Shown piece after piece: positions 1 to 8,776 of a DNA stretch of 64,000 nucleotides. The position numbers and the translations under genes were made by a program. Positions within the stretch are counted from its first letter, which is position 1, and the number at the start of each line of letters is the position of its first letter. Origin of the DNA: DASQGA01 sp963762085 (GTDB lineage: Bacteria; Actinomycetota; Thermoleophilia; Gaiellales; Gaiellaceae). The stretch covers positions 124,001 to 188,000 of the forward strand of contig CAVXJD010000007.1 in the NCBI GenBank assembly GCA_963762085.1. The letters run 5' to 3'. Below the pieces are notes generated by a model that was not told the DNA's origin, did not search any database, and saw only the letters and a program-made list of their open reading frames with translations.

Positions 1-2223
1 GGCGGGCCGCAGGTGTAGATCCGGATGTCGTCGATGAACCATCCGTAGTCGCCGACGATAAAGTCGGTCCCGATCCGGAAGCGGATGCGGACGCTCTGGC
101 CGGCCAGCGAGGTGAGGTTCGCACGGCTGGACTTGTAGCCGTTGCTCTCCCGCACGAAGGCGTTGCGCCCTTCCAGCGGATTGTCGGAGGCCGTGGTGAG
201 CGTGCCGTTGTAGCCGCCGTCGGTCAGGAGCGGGCCAAGATCGCTCCACGTGGAGCCGTTGGTGGTGTACTCCAGCACGCCACCGTCGTAGGCGTGGCCC
301 GGGTCGTCCTCGAACCCATACGCGTGGTTGAAGCGCAGAAAGGTGGTGAGTCCGGCGGGGATCGCCACGCCGCTGCTCATCGAGATCGAGTAGTCGCCTG
401 TAGTCGGCCGGTCGTCACCCCACAAGTTCTGGATGCCGCTGGTGGCGTACATGGCATCGAAGTCGAGGGGGTTCCCGCTCTGCGGGTAGTACCAGTCCGG
501 CTGGACAGTCCAGTTCCCGCTGCCGGTGTCCTCGAGGTCGTCGAAGAACAAGTCGACCGGCACCGGGCCGCTCCCGCAGACCGGCGCCTCGGAGGCTCGT
601 GCCGCGGGAGGATCGGTGCTCATCTCGACGGCGGCCACGGCGTCGGTGACCTCCACGCAGTCCGCGGTGGTGATCCCCGACGAGCCGACAAGGTTGTTGC
701 AGGCCTGCTGGAGCGCGCTGGCGAGGTCCGCGTAGTCGCTCGCCGACGTGAGCATGGTCGTCAGGGCCGTGTAGTAGATGCGAGAGACCTTGGGGATGCC
801 GAGGGCCGTGACGGTGCGCCCGTTGAACGTCCCGCCGTCGGTCATCAGAAACGCGGCCTTGTTGTTCACACCGCTGTTTTGGTGGACGCCGCCGGCATCC
901 TGCTCGTTCGTGTCGGCCGTGTAGTGCGGGCTGGTCATCCGGTCCGGGTCGCCGAACTCCGTTCGGGTCCTCCATGTCGCGAATCGCTCCGAACAGGGGA
1001 ATGTCCTCGCCGAGCTGCCAACGTGTCGCGGCGGTGTCGGTGCCGGCGCCGTTCGTCAGGTCGACGAATTCGCCGAAGACGTCCGAGAGCGACTCGTTGA
1101 TCGCGCCCGACTGGTAGTAGTAGAAGAGGCGGGCGCTGTGGTCCGTGACGCCGTGCGTGAGCTCGTGGCCGACCACGTCGTCCGCGGCCGCGAATCCCTG
1201 GCCGTAGACCATCTGCTGCCCGTCCCAGAAGGCATTCCCATACGGACACGGTTCGTCGGAGAAGCAGTGGCGCACCGTCGACTTCAGCGTCATGCCGGCG
1301 CCGTCGATGCTGTCGCGACCGAGCGCGAGGAAAAAGTCGTAGGTGTCGCCGGCGTAGTCGTAGGCGTCGTTCACGTCCTGCACGAGGTGGGGAACGTCAC
1401 CCTCGCTGCGGACCGGCGCGGTGCATGGGTACTGCGCGGCAGTGTTGCCGCCGTCGCAGACCTGGCGGTTTTTCGCGTGTTCGATCTGATCGATGCGAAG
1501 CGCCACAGAGCCGAGCTGGGCATCGACGAGAACCAGCTCGTCGAGCGGGAGCCCCTCCTTGCCCCTGACGTCGAGCCGCCAGACCAGCGTCGGACGTTCG
1601 GGCCCGGGCCCGCCGAGGATTCCCGGGTCGTAGATCCACAGAGTGGGTTGGGTGGCCTCGAGACGCACCGGCACTACCCGATGATCCTTTGCGACCGCCG
1701 TGACAGCGGCCTCCCGGGCGGCCGCGGATCCGATCCGCGGAGTCGCCGCCACGGCCGCGGCAGGCAGCGCTTCGCCGCTCACCGAGAGCACGTTGCGGGC
1801 GGCGTCCAGGTTCACGACCAACTCGCCGCCAACGACCGGCACATCATCGAGGAGCTGTTGGAACCGAACTGCCGATCTGCCTGCCGTTCCCGCCTGGGTG
1901 GCGGTCACGCGCAGCTCGCGTGCTTGATCGCGGATCCCGAAGACGGCGCCGTAGCTCACGAAGAAGGCACGCGCGACCTGCGCAGCCGTCGCCGAGGAGC
2001 TAAGGCCGAGCGGCCGCGCGATCGGCCTGCCCGGGGCGGTCCCGACGAACCGCACCTTGCCGGTCTCGTCGTGGAACGAGACGCGCGCGACGCGCTCGAG
2101 CCGCTTGAGGGTCGACTGGTCTCCCTGCATGTTGGTGGACACACCGGCTTCCGTGGCAGTCGGTGCCCAGGTCGCAACGACTAGACCAGTCGCGGCGAGG
2201 GCAAGGGCGACCGTACGTCTCAA
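1..2223 (-). CDS. Secreted M4 (thermolysin-family) metallopeptidase, frameshifted, C terminus beyond window
   Basis: Zinc endopeptidase of the thermolysin family, expected to be exported and to act on extracellular protein. Order: signal peptide (about residues 1-26, two arginines then a hydrophobic run ending T-A-T-E-A), a fungalysin/thermolysin-type propeptide with a PepSY-like part to about residue 250, then the catalytic domain with HELTH (about 353-357) and the second-site glutamate in NESLSD some 20 residues on. The part nearest the window edge (FRFNHAYGFED, WFIDDI) resembles a MAM/jelly-roll module. Start: TTG at 2221-2223 lies 6 nt after AGGAG (complement of 2230-2234); an in-frame GTG at 2259 has no such site. 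One extra base at about 959-960 breaks the frame just after D-M-E-D-P-N. Skipping one base restores E-F-G-D-P-D-R-M-T, and that frame stays open to position 1. I infer a sequencing error or a recent lesion. Confidence 0.88.
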
Positions 2224-2392
2224 ACGTCGCTCCTGGCGTGAGAAAGCGTGCCTCCACACCGGTTAGAACGAAACGCCCCCTCGGCAGGGCGGCGAGCGCG
2301 ATGAGTAGACCCTCTGAGATACCGCACGTCTTCCCCTCGGTAAAACCGCTGGTCGACCCAGCGTGGCAGCGAGCCGACGCGAAAGCAATACC

Positions 2393-2421
2393 CCGAACGG
2401 CCAGGCCACCAGGCCGTTCGG
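2393..2421 (-). terminator. Hairpin terminator of fabF
   Basis: A perfect 10-bp inverted repeat (CCGAACGGCC at 2393-2402, GGCCGTTCGG at 2412-2421) with a 9-nt loop lies 22 bp past the fabF stop. It sits in the 220-bp gap between fabF and the protease. There is no long T-run, as is usual in high-GC actinobacteria. Nothing else was recognised in this gap apart from the protease ribosome-binding site. Confidence 0.6.
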
Positions 2422-2443
2422 CCAAGGGGATCTCGGCGACTAG

Positions 2444-3673
2444 CTAGTCGACTCGGCCGACCAGGACGCAGCCGTTGTGGCCGCCGAGGCCCATCGCGTT
2501 CGAGAGCGCCACGTCGATCTCCGCCTCACGCGCCTCGTTCGGCACGTAGTCGAGGTCGCATTCAGGGTCGGGGTTCCGGTAGTTGATCGTCGGCGGGATC
2601 ACCTTTTCGTGGATCGCAAGGGCACAGACGATCGCCTCGACGGCTCCAGCGGCGCCGAACATGTGGCCGAGCATCGACTTCGTCGACGAGACCGCCAGCT
2701 CTTTCGCGTGGCCGTCGAAGACCTCCTTGATCGCCTTCGTCTCGGCGAGGTCCCCGAGCGGCGTCGAGGTCCCGTGCGCGTTTATGTAATCGACGCGGGT
2801 GGGTTCGACGTCGGCGCGGGCGAGTGCCTGCCTCATCATTTCGACCACGCCTACCGAGTCAGGATCCGGGGCGGCCATGTGGTACGCGTCGTTCGACGCG
2901 CCGTGGCCGAGCACCTCGGCGTAGATCCGCGCGCCGCGCTTCTGGGCGGTCTCCATGTCTTCGAGCAACATCACCCCGGCGCCCTCGGCCATGACGAAGC
3001 CGGCGCGGGTGGCGTCGAAGGGCCTCGAGGCGCCCGCGGGATCCTCATCCTCCTGGACGAGCCCGCGCATCGAGCAGAAGCCGGCCAGGATCAGAGGATG
3101 GATGCAACCCTCGGTCCCACCGGCGAGCACGGCGTCCGCATGACCGTTTCGGATCTGCTCGGCGCCCTCGCCGATCGCATGCGACCCGGTTGCACAGGCC
3201 GACACGATCGCGAAGTTGGGGCCCCGGATCCCGAGCTCGATCGCCAACTGCCCGCTCGGCGAGTCGACCAGCATGTTCGGTATGAACATCGGCGAGACGC
3301 GATCGGGGCCGCGCTCGCGCAGAATGTCGTGCTGCTGCATCAGCTGGTTGAAGCCACCGACGCAGGACCCGAGGACGACGCCGGTTCGCTCCGGCTTATA
3401 ACCGTTGACCCCAGCGTCCTCCATGGCCTCCTTGGCCGCTGCCAGGGCGAAGAGGACCGCGCGGTCGAGGTTCCGCGCGCGCTTGGGCGTCGCGGCGAGC
3501 GCAGGATCGAAGTCCTTGACCTCGGCTGCGATCTTGACCGGGAAGTCGTCCGTGTCGAACGCCTGGATGAAGTCGACCCCGCTCCGACCCTCGACGAGGC
3601 CCTTCCAGGTCGTCTGCATGTCGTTTCCGAGCGGCGTGACGGCCCCGACCCCGGTTATGGCCACACGTCTCAT
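2444..3673 (-). CDS. fabF: 3-oxoacyl-[acyl-carrier-protein] synthase II (FabF)
   Basis: Condensing enzyme of type II fatty acid synthesis: it extends acyl-ACP with malonyl-ACP in the cytoplasm. The 409-residue length is normal for the family. The Cys-His-His triad is visible: Cys160 in SACATGSH, His300 in NAHGTSTPLGD and His337 in GHMFGAAGA. The N terminus MRRVAITGVGAVTPLG is a typical start, so the ATG at 3671-3673 is accepted although no strong ribosome-binding site precedes it. The acyl carrier protein and other fab genes are not next to it. It is divergent from the DNA ligase gene (88 bp apart) and followed by a hairpin terminator. The FabF rather than FabB assignment rests on overall sequence feel. 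Confidence 0.95.
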   Translation of the reverse strand: MRRVAITGVGAVTPLGNDMQTTWKGLVEGRSGVDFIQAFDTDDFPVKIAAEVKDFDPALAATPKRARNLDRAVLFALAAAKEAMEDAGVNGYKPERTGVVLGSCVGGFNQLMQQHDILRERGPDRVSPMFIPNMLVDSPSGQLAIELGIRGPNFAIVSACATGSHAIGEGAEQIRNGHADAVLAGGTEGCIHPLILAGFCSMRGLVQEDEDPAGASRPFDATRAGFVMAEGAGVMLLEDMETAQKRGARIYAEVLGHGASNDAYHMAAPDPDSVGVVEMMRQALARADVEPTRVDYINAHGTSTPLGDLAETKAIKEVFDGHAKELAVSSTKSMLGHMFGAAGAVEAIVCALAIHEKVIPPTINYRNPDPECDLDYVPNEAREAEIDVALSNAMGLGGHNGCVLVGRVD

Positions 3674-3749
3674 CTCGAGTTAGACACGGGAGCCGCGAGT
3701 TTGGTTGCGCCGATCACCACTTAAGCGTAGAGGGCCGGAGGCAGGCCGG

Positions 3750-3755
3750 TACGCT
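3750..3755 (+). promoter_or_regulatory. -10 box of leaderless ligase gene
   Basis: TACGCT followed by exactly 6 nt and then the GTG start at 3762. No Shine-Dalgarno sequence is present, so transcription should start at or beside the start codon. Confidence 0.5.
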
Positions 3756-3761
3756 GCTCCG

Positions 3762-4772
3762 GTGGCTGACCCAGACCCTCGCCTGCCTTTCCCGCCGATG
3801 GAGGCGGAGCTCGTGGCGGAGCTGCCGGCCGCCAACGGCTGGCAGTACGAGCCAAAGTGGGACGGTTTTCGCGGCGTCGTCGAGAACCTCGGAGGCGAGC
3901 TCTCGGTCTGGAGCCGGAACGGGCGCCCCCTCCTTCGGTACTTCCCCGAGCTGGCCGAGGTCGGCGATGCGCTTCCGCCCGACTCGGCGCTCGACGGCGA
4001 GATCGTGATCCAGACGGAGGGAGCTCTCGACTTCGACAAGCTCCAGATGCGTTTGCACCCCGCGGAAAGCAGAATCAAGAAGCTCTCAGCCGAGATCCCC
4101 GCCAGCTTCGTCACGTTCGACGTACTCCTCTTCGACGGCGAGGAGGTTCACCGCCGGCCGCTGGAGGAGCGCCGCGCCCGTGTCGAGGCGCTGCCTTTTC
4201 CGGTCTCGCCCGCCAGCCGCGACGCCGAGGAGGCTCAGACCTGGCTCGAACGGCTCGAGGTGGCCGGCTTCGACGGCGTTGTCGCGAAGCGGCTCGACCT
4301 GCCGTATGCCCCTGGCTCGCGCGAGGCGGTGGTCAAGGTGAAGCACCACAAGACCGCCGACTGCATCCTCGTCGGAGTTCGCTGGAAGGCGCGTCCGACC
4401 ACGATCGCGACGCTCCTCCTCGGGCTGAAGGACGAGAAGGGGGCCCTCAGGTACGTCGGCTCGGCGTCGGTGGCTGCCAAGCGGCACGCCGAGATCGCCG
4501 AGATCGTCATGCCGCTCCTCGTCGACGCCCCAGAGCGGCGTTTCTCGGAGCCGAACCGGTGGGGCTCGGGCGATCTCGAGGAATCGGCTCTACGTCCCGA
4601 GGTGGTTGTCGAGGTTCGCTACGACAAGTGGCAGAAAGCCCGGTTCCGGCACGGCACCCGCTTCCTTCGCTTCCGGCCGGACAAGGAGCCGGACGCCTGC
4701 ACGATCGACCAGGTTCGACCGCGACCCAAAGCAGGCGATCCCACCGTCGCCGGGCTCCTCGGGCTGGACTGA
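3762..4772 (+). CDS. ATP-dependent DNA ligase, LigD ligase-domain type
   Basis: Seals nicks and ends in DNA through an enzyme-lysine-AMP intermediate; this class works in bacterial non-homologous end joining. At 336 residues it is just a nucleotidyltransferase plus OB-fold. Motif I is EPKWDGFRG with nucleophile Lys32. Further motifs are SRNGRPL, the DGEIVI acid, DGVVAKRLD and VKVKHHKTADCILVG. Start: GTG at 3762, because the -10-like TACGCT ends 6 nt before it and family proteins begin about here; an in-frame ATG at 3705 would add an atypical basic extension. The stop overlaps the start of the polymerase gene (TGATG), so the two are translationally coupled. No Ku gene and no LigD phosphoesterase domain is in the window. 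Confidence 0.92.
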   Translation: MADPDPRLPFPPMEAELVAELPAANGWQYEPKWDGFRGVVENLGGELSVWSRNGRPLLRYFPELAEVGDALPPDSALDGEIVIQTEGALDFDKLQMRLHPAESRIKKLSAEIPASFVTFDVLLFDGEEVHRRPLEERRARVEALPFPVSPASRDAEEAQTWLERLEVAGFDGVVAKRLDLPYAPGSREAVVKVKHHKTADCILVGVRWKARPTTIATLLLGLKDEKGALRYVGSASVAAKRHAEIAEIVMPLLVDAPERRFSEPNRWGSGDLEESALRPEVVVEVRYDKWQKARFRHGTRFLRFRPDKEPDACTIDQVRPRPKAGDPTVAGLLGLD

Positions 4773-5782
4773 TGCCGTCGCCGTTCGTCGAGCTCGAGGT
4801 CGGCGAGCGGATCGTCAAGGTGACGAACCCGGATAAGGTCTTCTTCCGCAAGCGCGGGGAGACGAAGCTCGACCTCGTCAAGTACTACCTCTCGGTCGGC
4901 GAAGGCATCGTGCGGGCGCTCTACGAGCGTCCGACCCAGCTCAAGCGCCATCCGGACGGCGCCGAGGGAGAGGCGATCTACCAGAAGCGCGTGCCCGAGA
5001 AGCGGCCCGAGTGGATCGAGACCGCCCGGGTGACCTTCCCTTCCGGGCGGCACGCGGACGAGCTCTGCGTGACCGAGCTGGCGCACGTGGCCTGGGCCGC
5101 CAACCTCGGCACGCTGGACTTCCATCCGTGGCCTTCCCGCCGGCCCGACGTCGAGCACCCCGACGAGCTTCGCATCGACATCGACCCCCAGCCCGGAACC
5201 GGTTTCAACCACGCGAAGAAGGTCGCTGCGCTCGTCCGCGAGGTCCTCGAGGAGCTCGACTACGTCGCCTGGCCGAAGACCTCCGGCAACCGCGGCATCC
5301 ACGTGGCCTGCCGGATCGAGCCGAAATGGGAGTTCCCGGAGGTACGACGATGCGCTCTCGCCTTCGCGCGGGAGGTGGAGAGGCGGGCGCCCAAGTTGGT
5401 CACGACGGCTTGGTGGAAGGAGGAGCGCGGCAAGAGAGTCTTTATCGACTACAACCAGAATGCGCGCGACCGCACGATCGCGTCCGCCTACTCGGTGCGG
5501 GCCCGCCCGGATGCAACCGTCTCCGCCCCGGTCAGCTGGGACGAGCTCCAGGAGGTTGAAACCGAGGACTTCACGATGGCCACGATGCCCGAACGCTTCG
5601 CCTCGATGGGCGACGTCCAGTCCGGCATCGACGACTCGCTCTGCGACCTCCGCCGCTTACAGGAGTGGGTGCAACGGGACGAGGGCAAAGGGCTCGGGGA
5701 AGCGCCCTACCCACCCAACTTCCCGAAGATGCCGGGCGAGCCGCCCCGCGTCCAGCCGTCGCGCGCCCGCGCGAAGGAATAG
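4772..5782 (+). CDS. ligD: LigD-type end-joining polymerase (primase-polymerase domain protein)
   Basis: Stand-alone PolDom of the LigD family (336 residues), an archaeo-eukaryotic-primase-like polymerase that fills gaps and adds (ribo)nucleotides at double-strand breaks before ligation. Visible family features: N-terminal VTNPDKVFF, TELAHVAWAANLGTLDFHPW, the metal-binding pair in LRIDIDPQPG (Asp136, Asp138), TSGNRGIHV and FIDYNQNARDRTIASAYSVR. Start: ATG at 4772 overlapping the ligase stop by one base. In many bacteria ligase and polymerase are fused; here they are separate genes in the order ligase-polymerase, as in several actinobacteria. The groES promoter begins within 5 bp of the stop. 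Confidence 0.93.
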   Translation: MPSPFVELEVGERIVKVTNPDKVFFRKRGETKLDLVKYYLSVGEGIVRALYERPTQLKRHPDGAEGEAIYQKRVPEKRPEWIETARVTFPSGRHADELCVTELAHVAWAANLGTLDFHPWPSRRPDVEHPDELRIDIDPQPGTGFNHAKKVAALVREVLEELDYVAWPKTSGNRGIHVACRIEPKWEFPEVRRCALAFAREVERRAPKLVTTAWWKEERGKRVFIDYNQNARDRTIASAYSVRARPDATVSAPVSWDELQEVETEDFTMATMPERFASMGDVQSGIDDSLCDLRRLQEWVQRDEGKGLGEAPYPPNFPKMPGEPPRVQPSRARAKE

Positions 5783-5786
5783 GACC

Positions 5787-5792
5787 TACAAT
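5787..5792 (+). promoter_or_regulatory. -10 box of leaderless groES
   Basis: TACAAT, then 6 nt (CAGACT), then the GTG start of groES at 5799. It is a near-consensus -10 placed so that the transcript starts at the start codon. It lies 4 bp after the end-joining polymerase stop. Confidence 0.55.
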
Positions 5793-5798
5793 CAGACT

Positions 5799-6086
5799 GT
5801 GGAGGAGCAGACCCACGTCCGTCTGACGCTCGAGCCGCTCGACGACCATTTGATCGTCGAGCCGGTTGACGAGGACGTCGAGACCCGCACGGGGCTCATC
5901 ATCCCGCAGAGCGCCGAAGCCGAAGCCCGGTCGGGTGTCGTGACCGCGGTCGGGCTGGAAGCCCAGGGCATCGAGCCGGGCGACAAGGTGCTGTTTCCAA
6001 AGGACGCAGGCTTCGATGTCAGGCTCGGCGGCGTTGCCGTCAAGGTGCTGCGTCGCGCACAGCTGATTGCTCGCGTGCACGACTGA
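5799..6086 (+). CDS. groES: Co-chaperonin GroES (Cpn10)
   Basis: A 95-residue lid protein of the GroEL folding chamber; it acts in the cytoplasm as a heptamer with GroEL. Family landmarks: LEPLDDHLIVEPVD at the N terminus, a mobile-loop segment around TRTGLIIPQSAEAEARSG, then GVVTAVG, GDKVLFPKDAG and a C-terminal beta strand. It starts at GTG 5799 because the -10 hexamer lies 6 nt upstream. No groEL follows: the next genes are tRNAs. So this is either a solitary groES with groEL elsewhere, as in many actinobacteria, or a second copy. No HrcA CIRCE element was found upstream. Confidence 0.9.
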   Translation: MEEQTHVRLTLEPLDDHLIVEPVDEDVETRTGLIIPQSAEAEARSGVVTAVGLEAQGIEPGDKVLFPKDAGFDVRLGGVAVKVLRRAQLIARVHD

Positions 6087-6303
6087 TACGTGTTGACCCG
6101 ATATGACCATGGTCAAATCCCCCGAATGGGGAGGACCGCGGTAGAACGGAGCGAGGAGAGTTAGACGTGCCGGCTCCCCTCACCTCCCCCCCGGCGTCTG
6201 GCGAATGCCCGTTTCGGATGGCGGCTCCATGAATCCCGAAGCGGGCATCGTCGTATCTAGAGGCTAGGCCCAGGTTCGCGGGGCGCTACCATGTGGCCCG
6301 CAC
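6087..6303. other. Intergenic region with TGACCATGGTCA palindrome
   Basis: A 217-bp gap between groES and tRNA-Ser. It holds a perfect 12-bp palindrome TGACCATGGTCA (6104-6115); a TTGACC at 6093-6098 also pairs with GGTCAA at 6111-6116. A weak TCCCC/GGGGA hairpin follows at 6118-6132. TACCAT at 6287-6292 could be the tRNA -10 box. No reading frame with coding character was seen. Confidence 0.4.
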
Positions 6304-6394
6304 GGAGAAGTGGCCGAGTGGCTGAAGGCGGCGCCCTGCTAAGGCGTTAAGGGGGTAACTACCTCCTTCGAGGGTTCGAATCCCTCCTTCTCCG
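6304..6394 (+). tRNA. tRNA-Ser (anticodon GCT)
   Basis: A 91-nt class II tRNA. Acceptor stem GGAGAAG (6304-6310) pairs with CTTCTCC (6387-6393), and the discriminator is G. The anticodon loop CTGCTAA has GCT at 6338-6340, reading AGC/AGT. A long variable arm and the T-arm GAGGGTTCGAATCCCTC are present. CCA is not encoded (the sequence continues CC-TCGA). Confidence 0.97.
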
Positions 6395-6404
6395 CCTCGA
6401 CCCC

Positions 6405-6493
6405 GGAGGGGTGGCAGAGCGGACGAATGCGGCGGTCTCGAAAACCGTTATCCGTCGTTAGGCGGATCGAGGGTTCGAATCCCTCCCCCTCCG
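6405..6493 (+). tRNA. tRNA-Ser (anticodon CGA)
   Basis: An 89-nt class II tRNA only 10 bp after tRNA-Ser(GCT), probably co-transcribed with it. Acceptor GGAGGGG (6405-6411) pairs with CCCCTCC (6486-6492). The anticodon loop CTCGAAA has CGA at 6439-6441, reading TCG. It has the same T-arm sequence as its neighbour. CCA is not encoded. Confidence 0.97.
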
Positions 6494-6553
6494 CCTCTTC
6501 AAGCCAACGATGGCAAGGTTGTGCGCGACCGCGAGTTCGGCGCCTGACTTCGG

Positions 6554-7081
6554 TCAGGCCGGCTCGAGGATCAGGCTCACAAAGGTGAGGCTCGCACCCT
6601 CGACGCTTCCTGTGACCTGCCAACACCCGGCAGTCGGGAAAATGATCGCCGTCGACTGAAAGCCTCTGCGACCGTAGCCGCCTGGAATCCACGCTGAAAG
6701 CGGTGGGGCGATCGCGTCGAGCCTCCGCCCTTCGATCCTCAGCCTGCCTGTAATCCCGCGCCACCACGGGAACTTCATCTCGATGACGCCGTCTTCTCGC
6801 ATATCGTCTGGTCGCAGGCGGATCGGGGAGGGATAGAGATCTGTCCAAAGGGCACCGTTGCCCAGGTAGTACGAGCCGGGGCTCGGAGTCTCGCCCGGTG
6901 GAATCCGCCCGTTCGGGCGCGTCACGGGACACGGCTCCTCGACCGGCTCAGGCAGCGACGCCTGACGGAAATCCCTCCTCTCCTTGCCGGAGCCCCGTGT
7001 CGCTGCCTCTTGCTCGGACGCGCCGAAGCAGCCTCCGAGGATGAGAGTCAGGGCAACCGCCAGGACAATGCTCCGGGTCAT
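6554..7081 (-). CDS. Predicted lipoprotein of unknown function
   Basis: 175 residues. The N terminus MTRSIVLAVALTLILGGC is a signal peptide with lipobox L-G-G-C (Cys18), so the protein should be lipid-anchored on the outer face of the membrane. The mature part has no family I recognise. A proline-rich stretch is followed by a beta-rich C terminus ending near AGCWQVTGSVEG, a pattern common in actinobacterial secreted proteins of unknown role. Start: ATG at 7079-7081 with a GAGG-type site about 10 nt upstream. It stands alone, convergent with the tRNA-Ser pair and divergent from the nucleoside ABC transporter. Confidence 0.75.
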   Translation of the reverse strand: MTRSIVLAVALTLILGGCFGASEQEAATRGSGKERRDFRQASLPEPVEEPCPVTRPNGRIPPGETPSPGSYYLGNGALWTDLYPSPIRLRPDDMREDGVIEMKFPWWRGITGRLRIEGRRLDAIAPPLSAWIPGGYGRRGFQSTAIIFPTAGCWQVTGSVEGASLTFVSLILEPA

Positions 7082-7204
7082 TCGTTGTCGTCCTCAGTGA
7101 CGCTTCAACACCCATACCTCTGAAACGAGCGCACGGTTCCACAGCCGAACTGGCTTGAGCCGGACGCGCGCCAGGCCACCTCTTTAGGATCCTCCGACCG
7201 CCGA

Positions 7205-8773
7205 GTGGAGGATGCGCATGAACCGGACAGCGACTTGGAGCTGACAGCTGCTGGTCGCAGGAGCGCTGAGCAGCCGCTCGTCGCGCTACGCGGGATCGTC
7301 AAGGAGTTCCCCGGCGTCCGTGCGAACGACGGGGTCGACTTCGAGCTGAAGGCGGGTGAGATCCACGCACTCCTAGGCGAGAACGGCGCCGGGAAGACCA
7401 CGCTCATGAACGTCCTCGCGGGGCTTGCACGGCCGGACGCGGGCACGATCGAGATCCTCGGCGACGCCTCCCCCGCTCGCTCCCCGCGGGCCGCTATCGA
7501 CCGCGGAATCGGGATGGTGCACCAGCATTTCCGCCTCGTCGACCGCTTCACCGTGGCCGAGAACGTCACCCTCGGGTGGCACACACCGAAGACGCTCCTC
7601 CGACGGCGACCCCTGGAGCGCGAGATCGCCCGCCTGTCGGAGGTCTACCGGATGCCGGTGCAGGCCGACCGCCCCGTGTGGCACTTGTCCGTTGGGGAGC
7701 AGCAGCGGGTGGAGATCCTCAAGAACCTCTATCGCGGCGCCCGGGTCCTGATCCTGGACGAGCCGACCGCCGTCCTGACGCCGCAGGAGTCCCTCGGCCT
7801 CTTCGACAGCCTACGGCGCATGGCGGAGGAAGGACGGGGCATCGTCTTTATCAGCCACAAGCTCGACGAGGTCATGGCCGTTGCCGACCGGATCACTGTC
7901 CTCCGCCGAGGCAGGAAGGTGGCCACAGTCGACAAAGCACAAACGACGCAGGCTGAGCTGGCCCGAATGATGATCGGCCACGATCTGCCCCAGGCCGCCG
8001 CTCGCGCCGAAGGCGACGCGGGTGCGACTGTCCTCCGACTCGAGGCGGTCGAGGCGGCGGACGACCGCGGGCTTCCCGCCCTGAACGGCGTCGAGCTCGA
8101 GGTGCACGCGGGTGAGATCTTCGGCCTCGCCGGCGTGGCCGGGAACGGACAGCTCGCACTTGCCGAGGTGATCGTCGGGCTCCGCCCGCTCTCCGGGGGC
8201 CGAGTGCTCTTCGAGGGCCAGGACGTTTCGCGCTGGTCGATCCCCCGCCGGATCGCCGCCGGGATCGGCTACTGCCCGGAGGACCGGCTGCGCCACGGCG
8301 TCGCCCCGGCGCTTTCGATCGCCGAGAACCTGATCGCAAAGAGCTACCGCCGCTCCCCCGTCGCCGGCCGTTTCTTCCTCGACCGCCGCGGCGCCAGGCG
8401 CGTGGCTGAGGAGCTGGCGACGCGCTTCGACATCAGGGGCGCCGACCTCGACGCACCGGTGGCCTCGCTCTCCGGGGGCAATGTGCAAAAGGTCGTCCTC
8501 GCACGCGAGCTGTCGGCCGACCCCCGCCTCCTGATTGCAGCGCAGCCAACCCGCGGGCTCGACCTCGGTGCGGCCGAAGCGACTCGGAGCCTCCTGATCG
8601 AGCAGCGGGACGCGGGCCGGGCCGTATTCGTGATCAGCGAGGACCTGGACGAGCTCGTGCGGATCGCAGACCGGGTCGCGGTCATCTACGAGGGCCGGAT
8701 CATGGGGACGTTCCCGGCCGGCGAGGCGGATCAAGAGGAAATCGGGCTTCTGATGGCCGGCCGAGCCGCATGA
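7205..8773 (+). CDS. Nucleoside/simple-sugar ABC transporter ATP-binding protein (BmpA-linked type)
   Basis: Tandem ATPase of the RbsA/NupO group (522 residues) that powers import through the two permeases encoded next. The first nucleotide-binding domain has Walker A LLGENGAGKTT (about 57-66), a variant signature LSVGEQQR and Walker B LILDEP. The second has a degenerate Walker A (GVAGNGQ, no Lys-Thr/Ser), normal in this family, and signature LSGGNVQKVVLAREL. Start: GTG at 7205; a TAGGAT at 7185-7190 may be its -10 box. Nucleoside import is inferred from the BmpA-type binding protein and adenosine deaminase encoded convergently just downstream. The stop overlaps an ATG (ATGA, 8770-8773). Confidence 0.92.
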   Translation: MEDAHEPDSDLELTAAGRRSAEQPLVALRGIVKEFPGVRANDGVDFELKAGEIHALLGENGAGKTTLMNVLAGLARPDAGTIEILGDASPARSPRAAIDRGIGMVHQHFRLVDRFTVAENVTLGWHTPKTLLRRRPLEREIARLSEVYRMPVQADRPVWHLSVGEQQRVEILKNLYRGARVLILDEPTAVLTPQESLGLFDSLRRMAEEGRGIVFISHKLDEVMAVADRITVLRRGRKVATVDKAQTTQAELARMMIGHDLPQAAARAEGDAGATVLRLEAVEAADDRGLPALNGVELEVHAGEIFGLAGVAGNGQLALAEVIVGLRPLSGGRVLFEGQDVSRWSIPRRIAAGIGYCPEDRLRHGVAPALSIAENLIAKSYRRSPVAGRFFLDRRGARRVAEELATRFDIRGADLDAPVASLSGGNVQKVVLARELSADPRLLIAAQPTRGLDLGAAEATRSLLIEQRDAGRAVFVISEDLDELVRIADRVAVIYEGRIMGTFPAGEADQEEIGLLMAGRAA

Positions 8774-8776
8774 GAT

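Noticed and set aside
1138..2184. Long open frame (348 codons) on the plus strand opposite the M4 protease
   Set aside because: It is the mirror of a clear protease reading frame, with no recognisable protein features and Arg/Val/Asp-rich composition typical of antisense frames in high-GC DNA.
2477..3724. 415-codon plus-strand frame opposite fabF
   Set aside because: It lies wholly antisense to an unmistakable FabF and shows no domain or start signal.
5787..6086. CIRCE/HrcA operator at groES
   Set aside because: No TTAGCACTC-N9-GAGTGCTAA-like inverted repeat is present near the promoter; control by HrcA is not supported.
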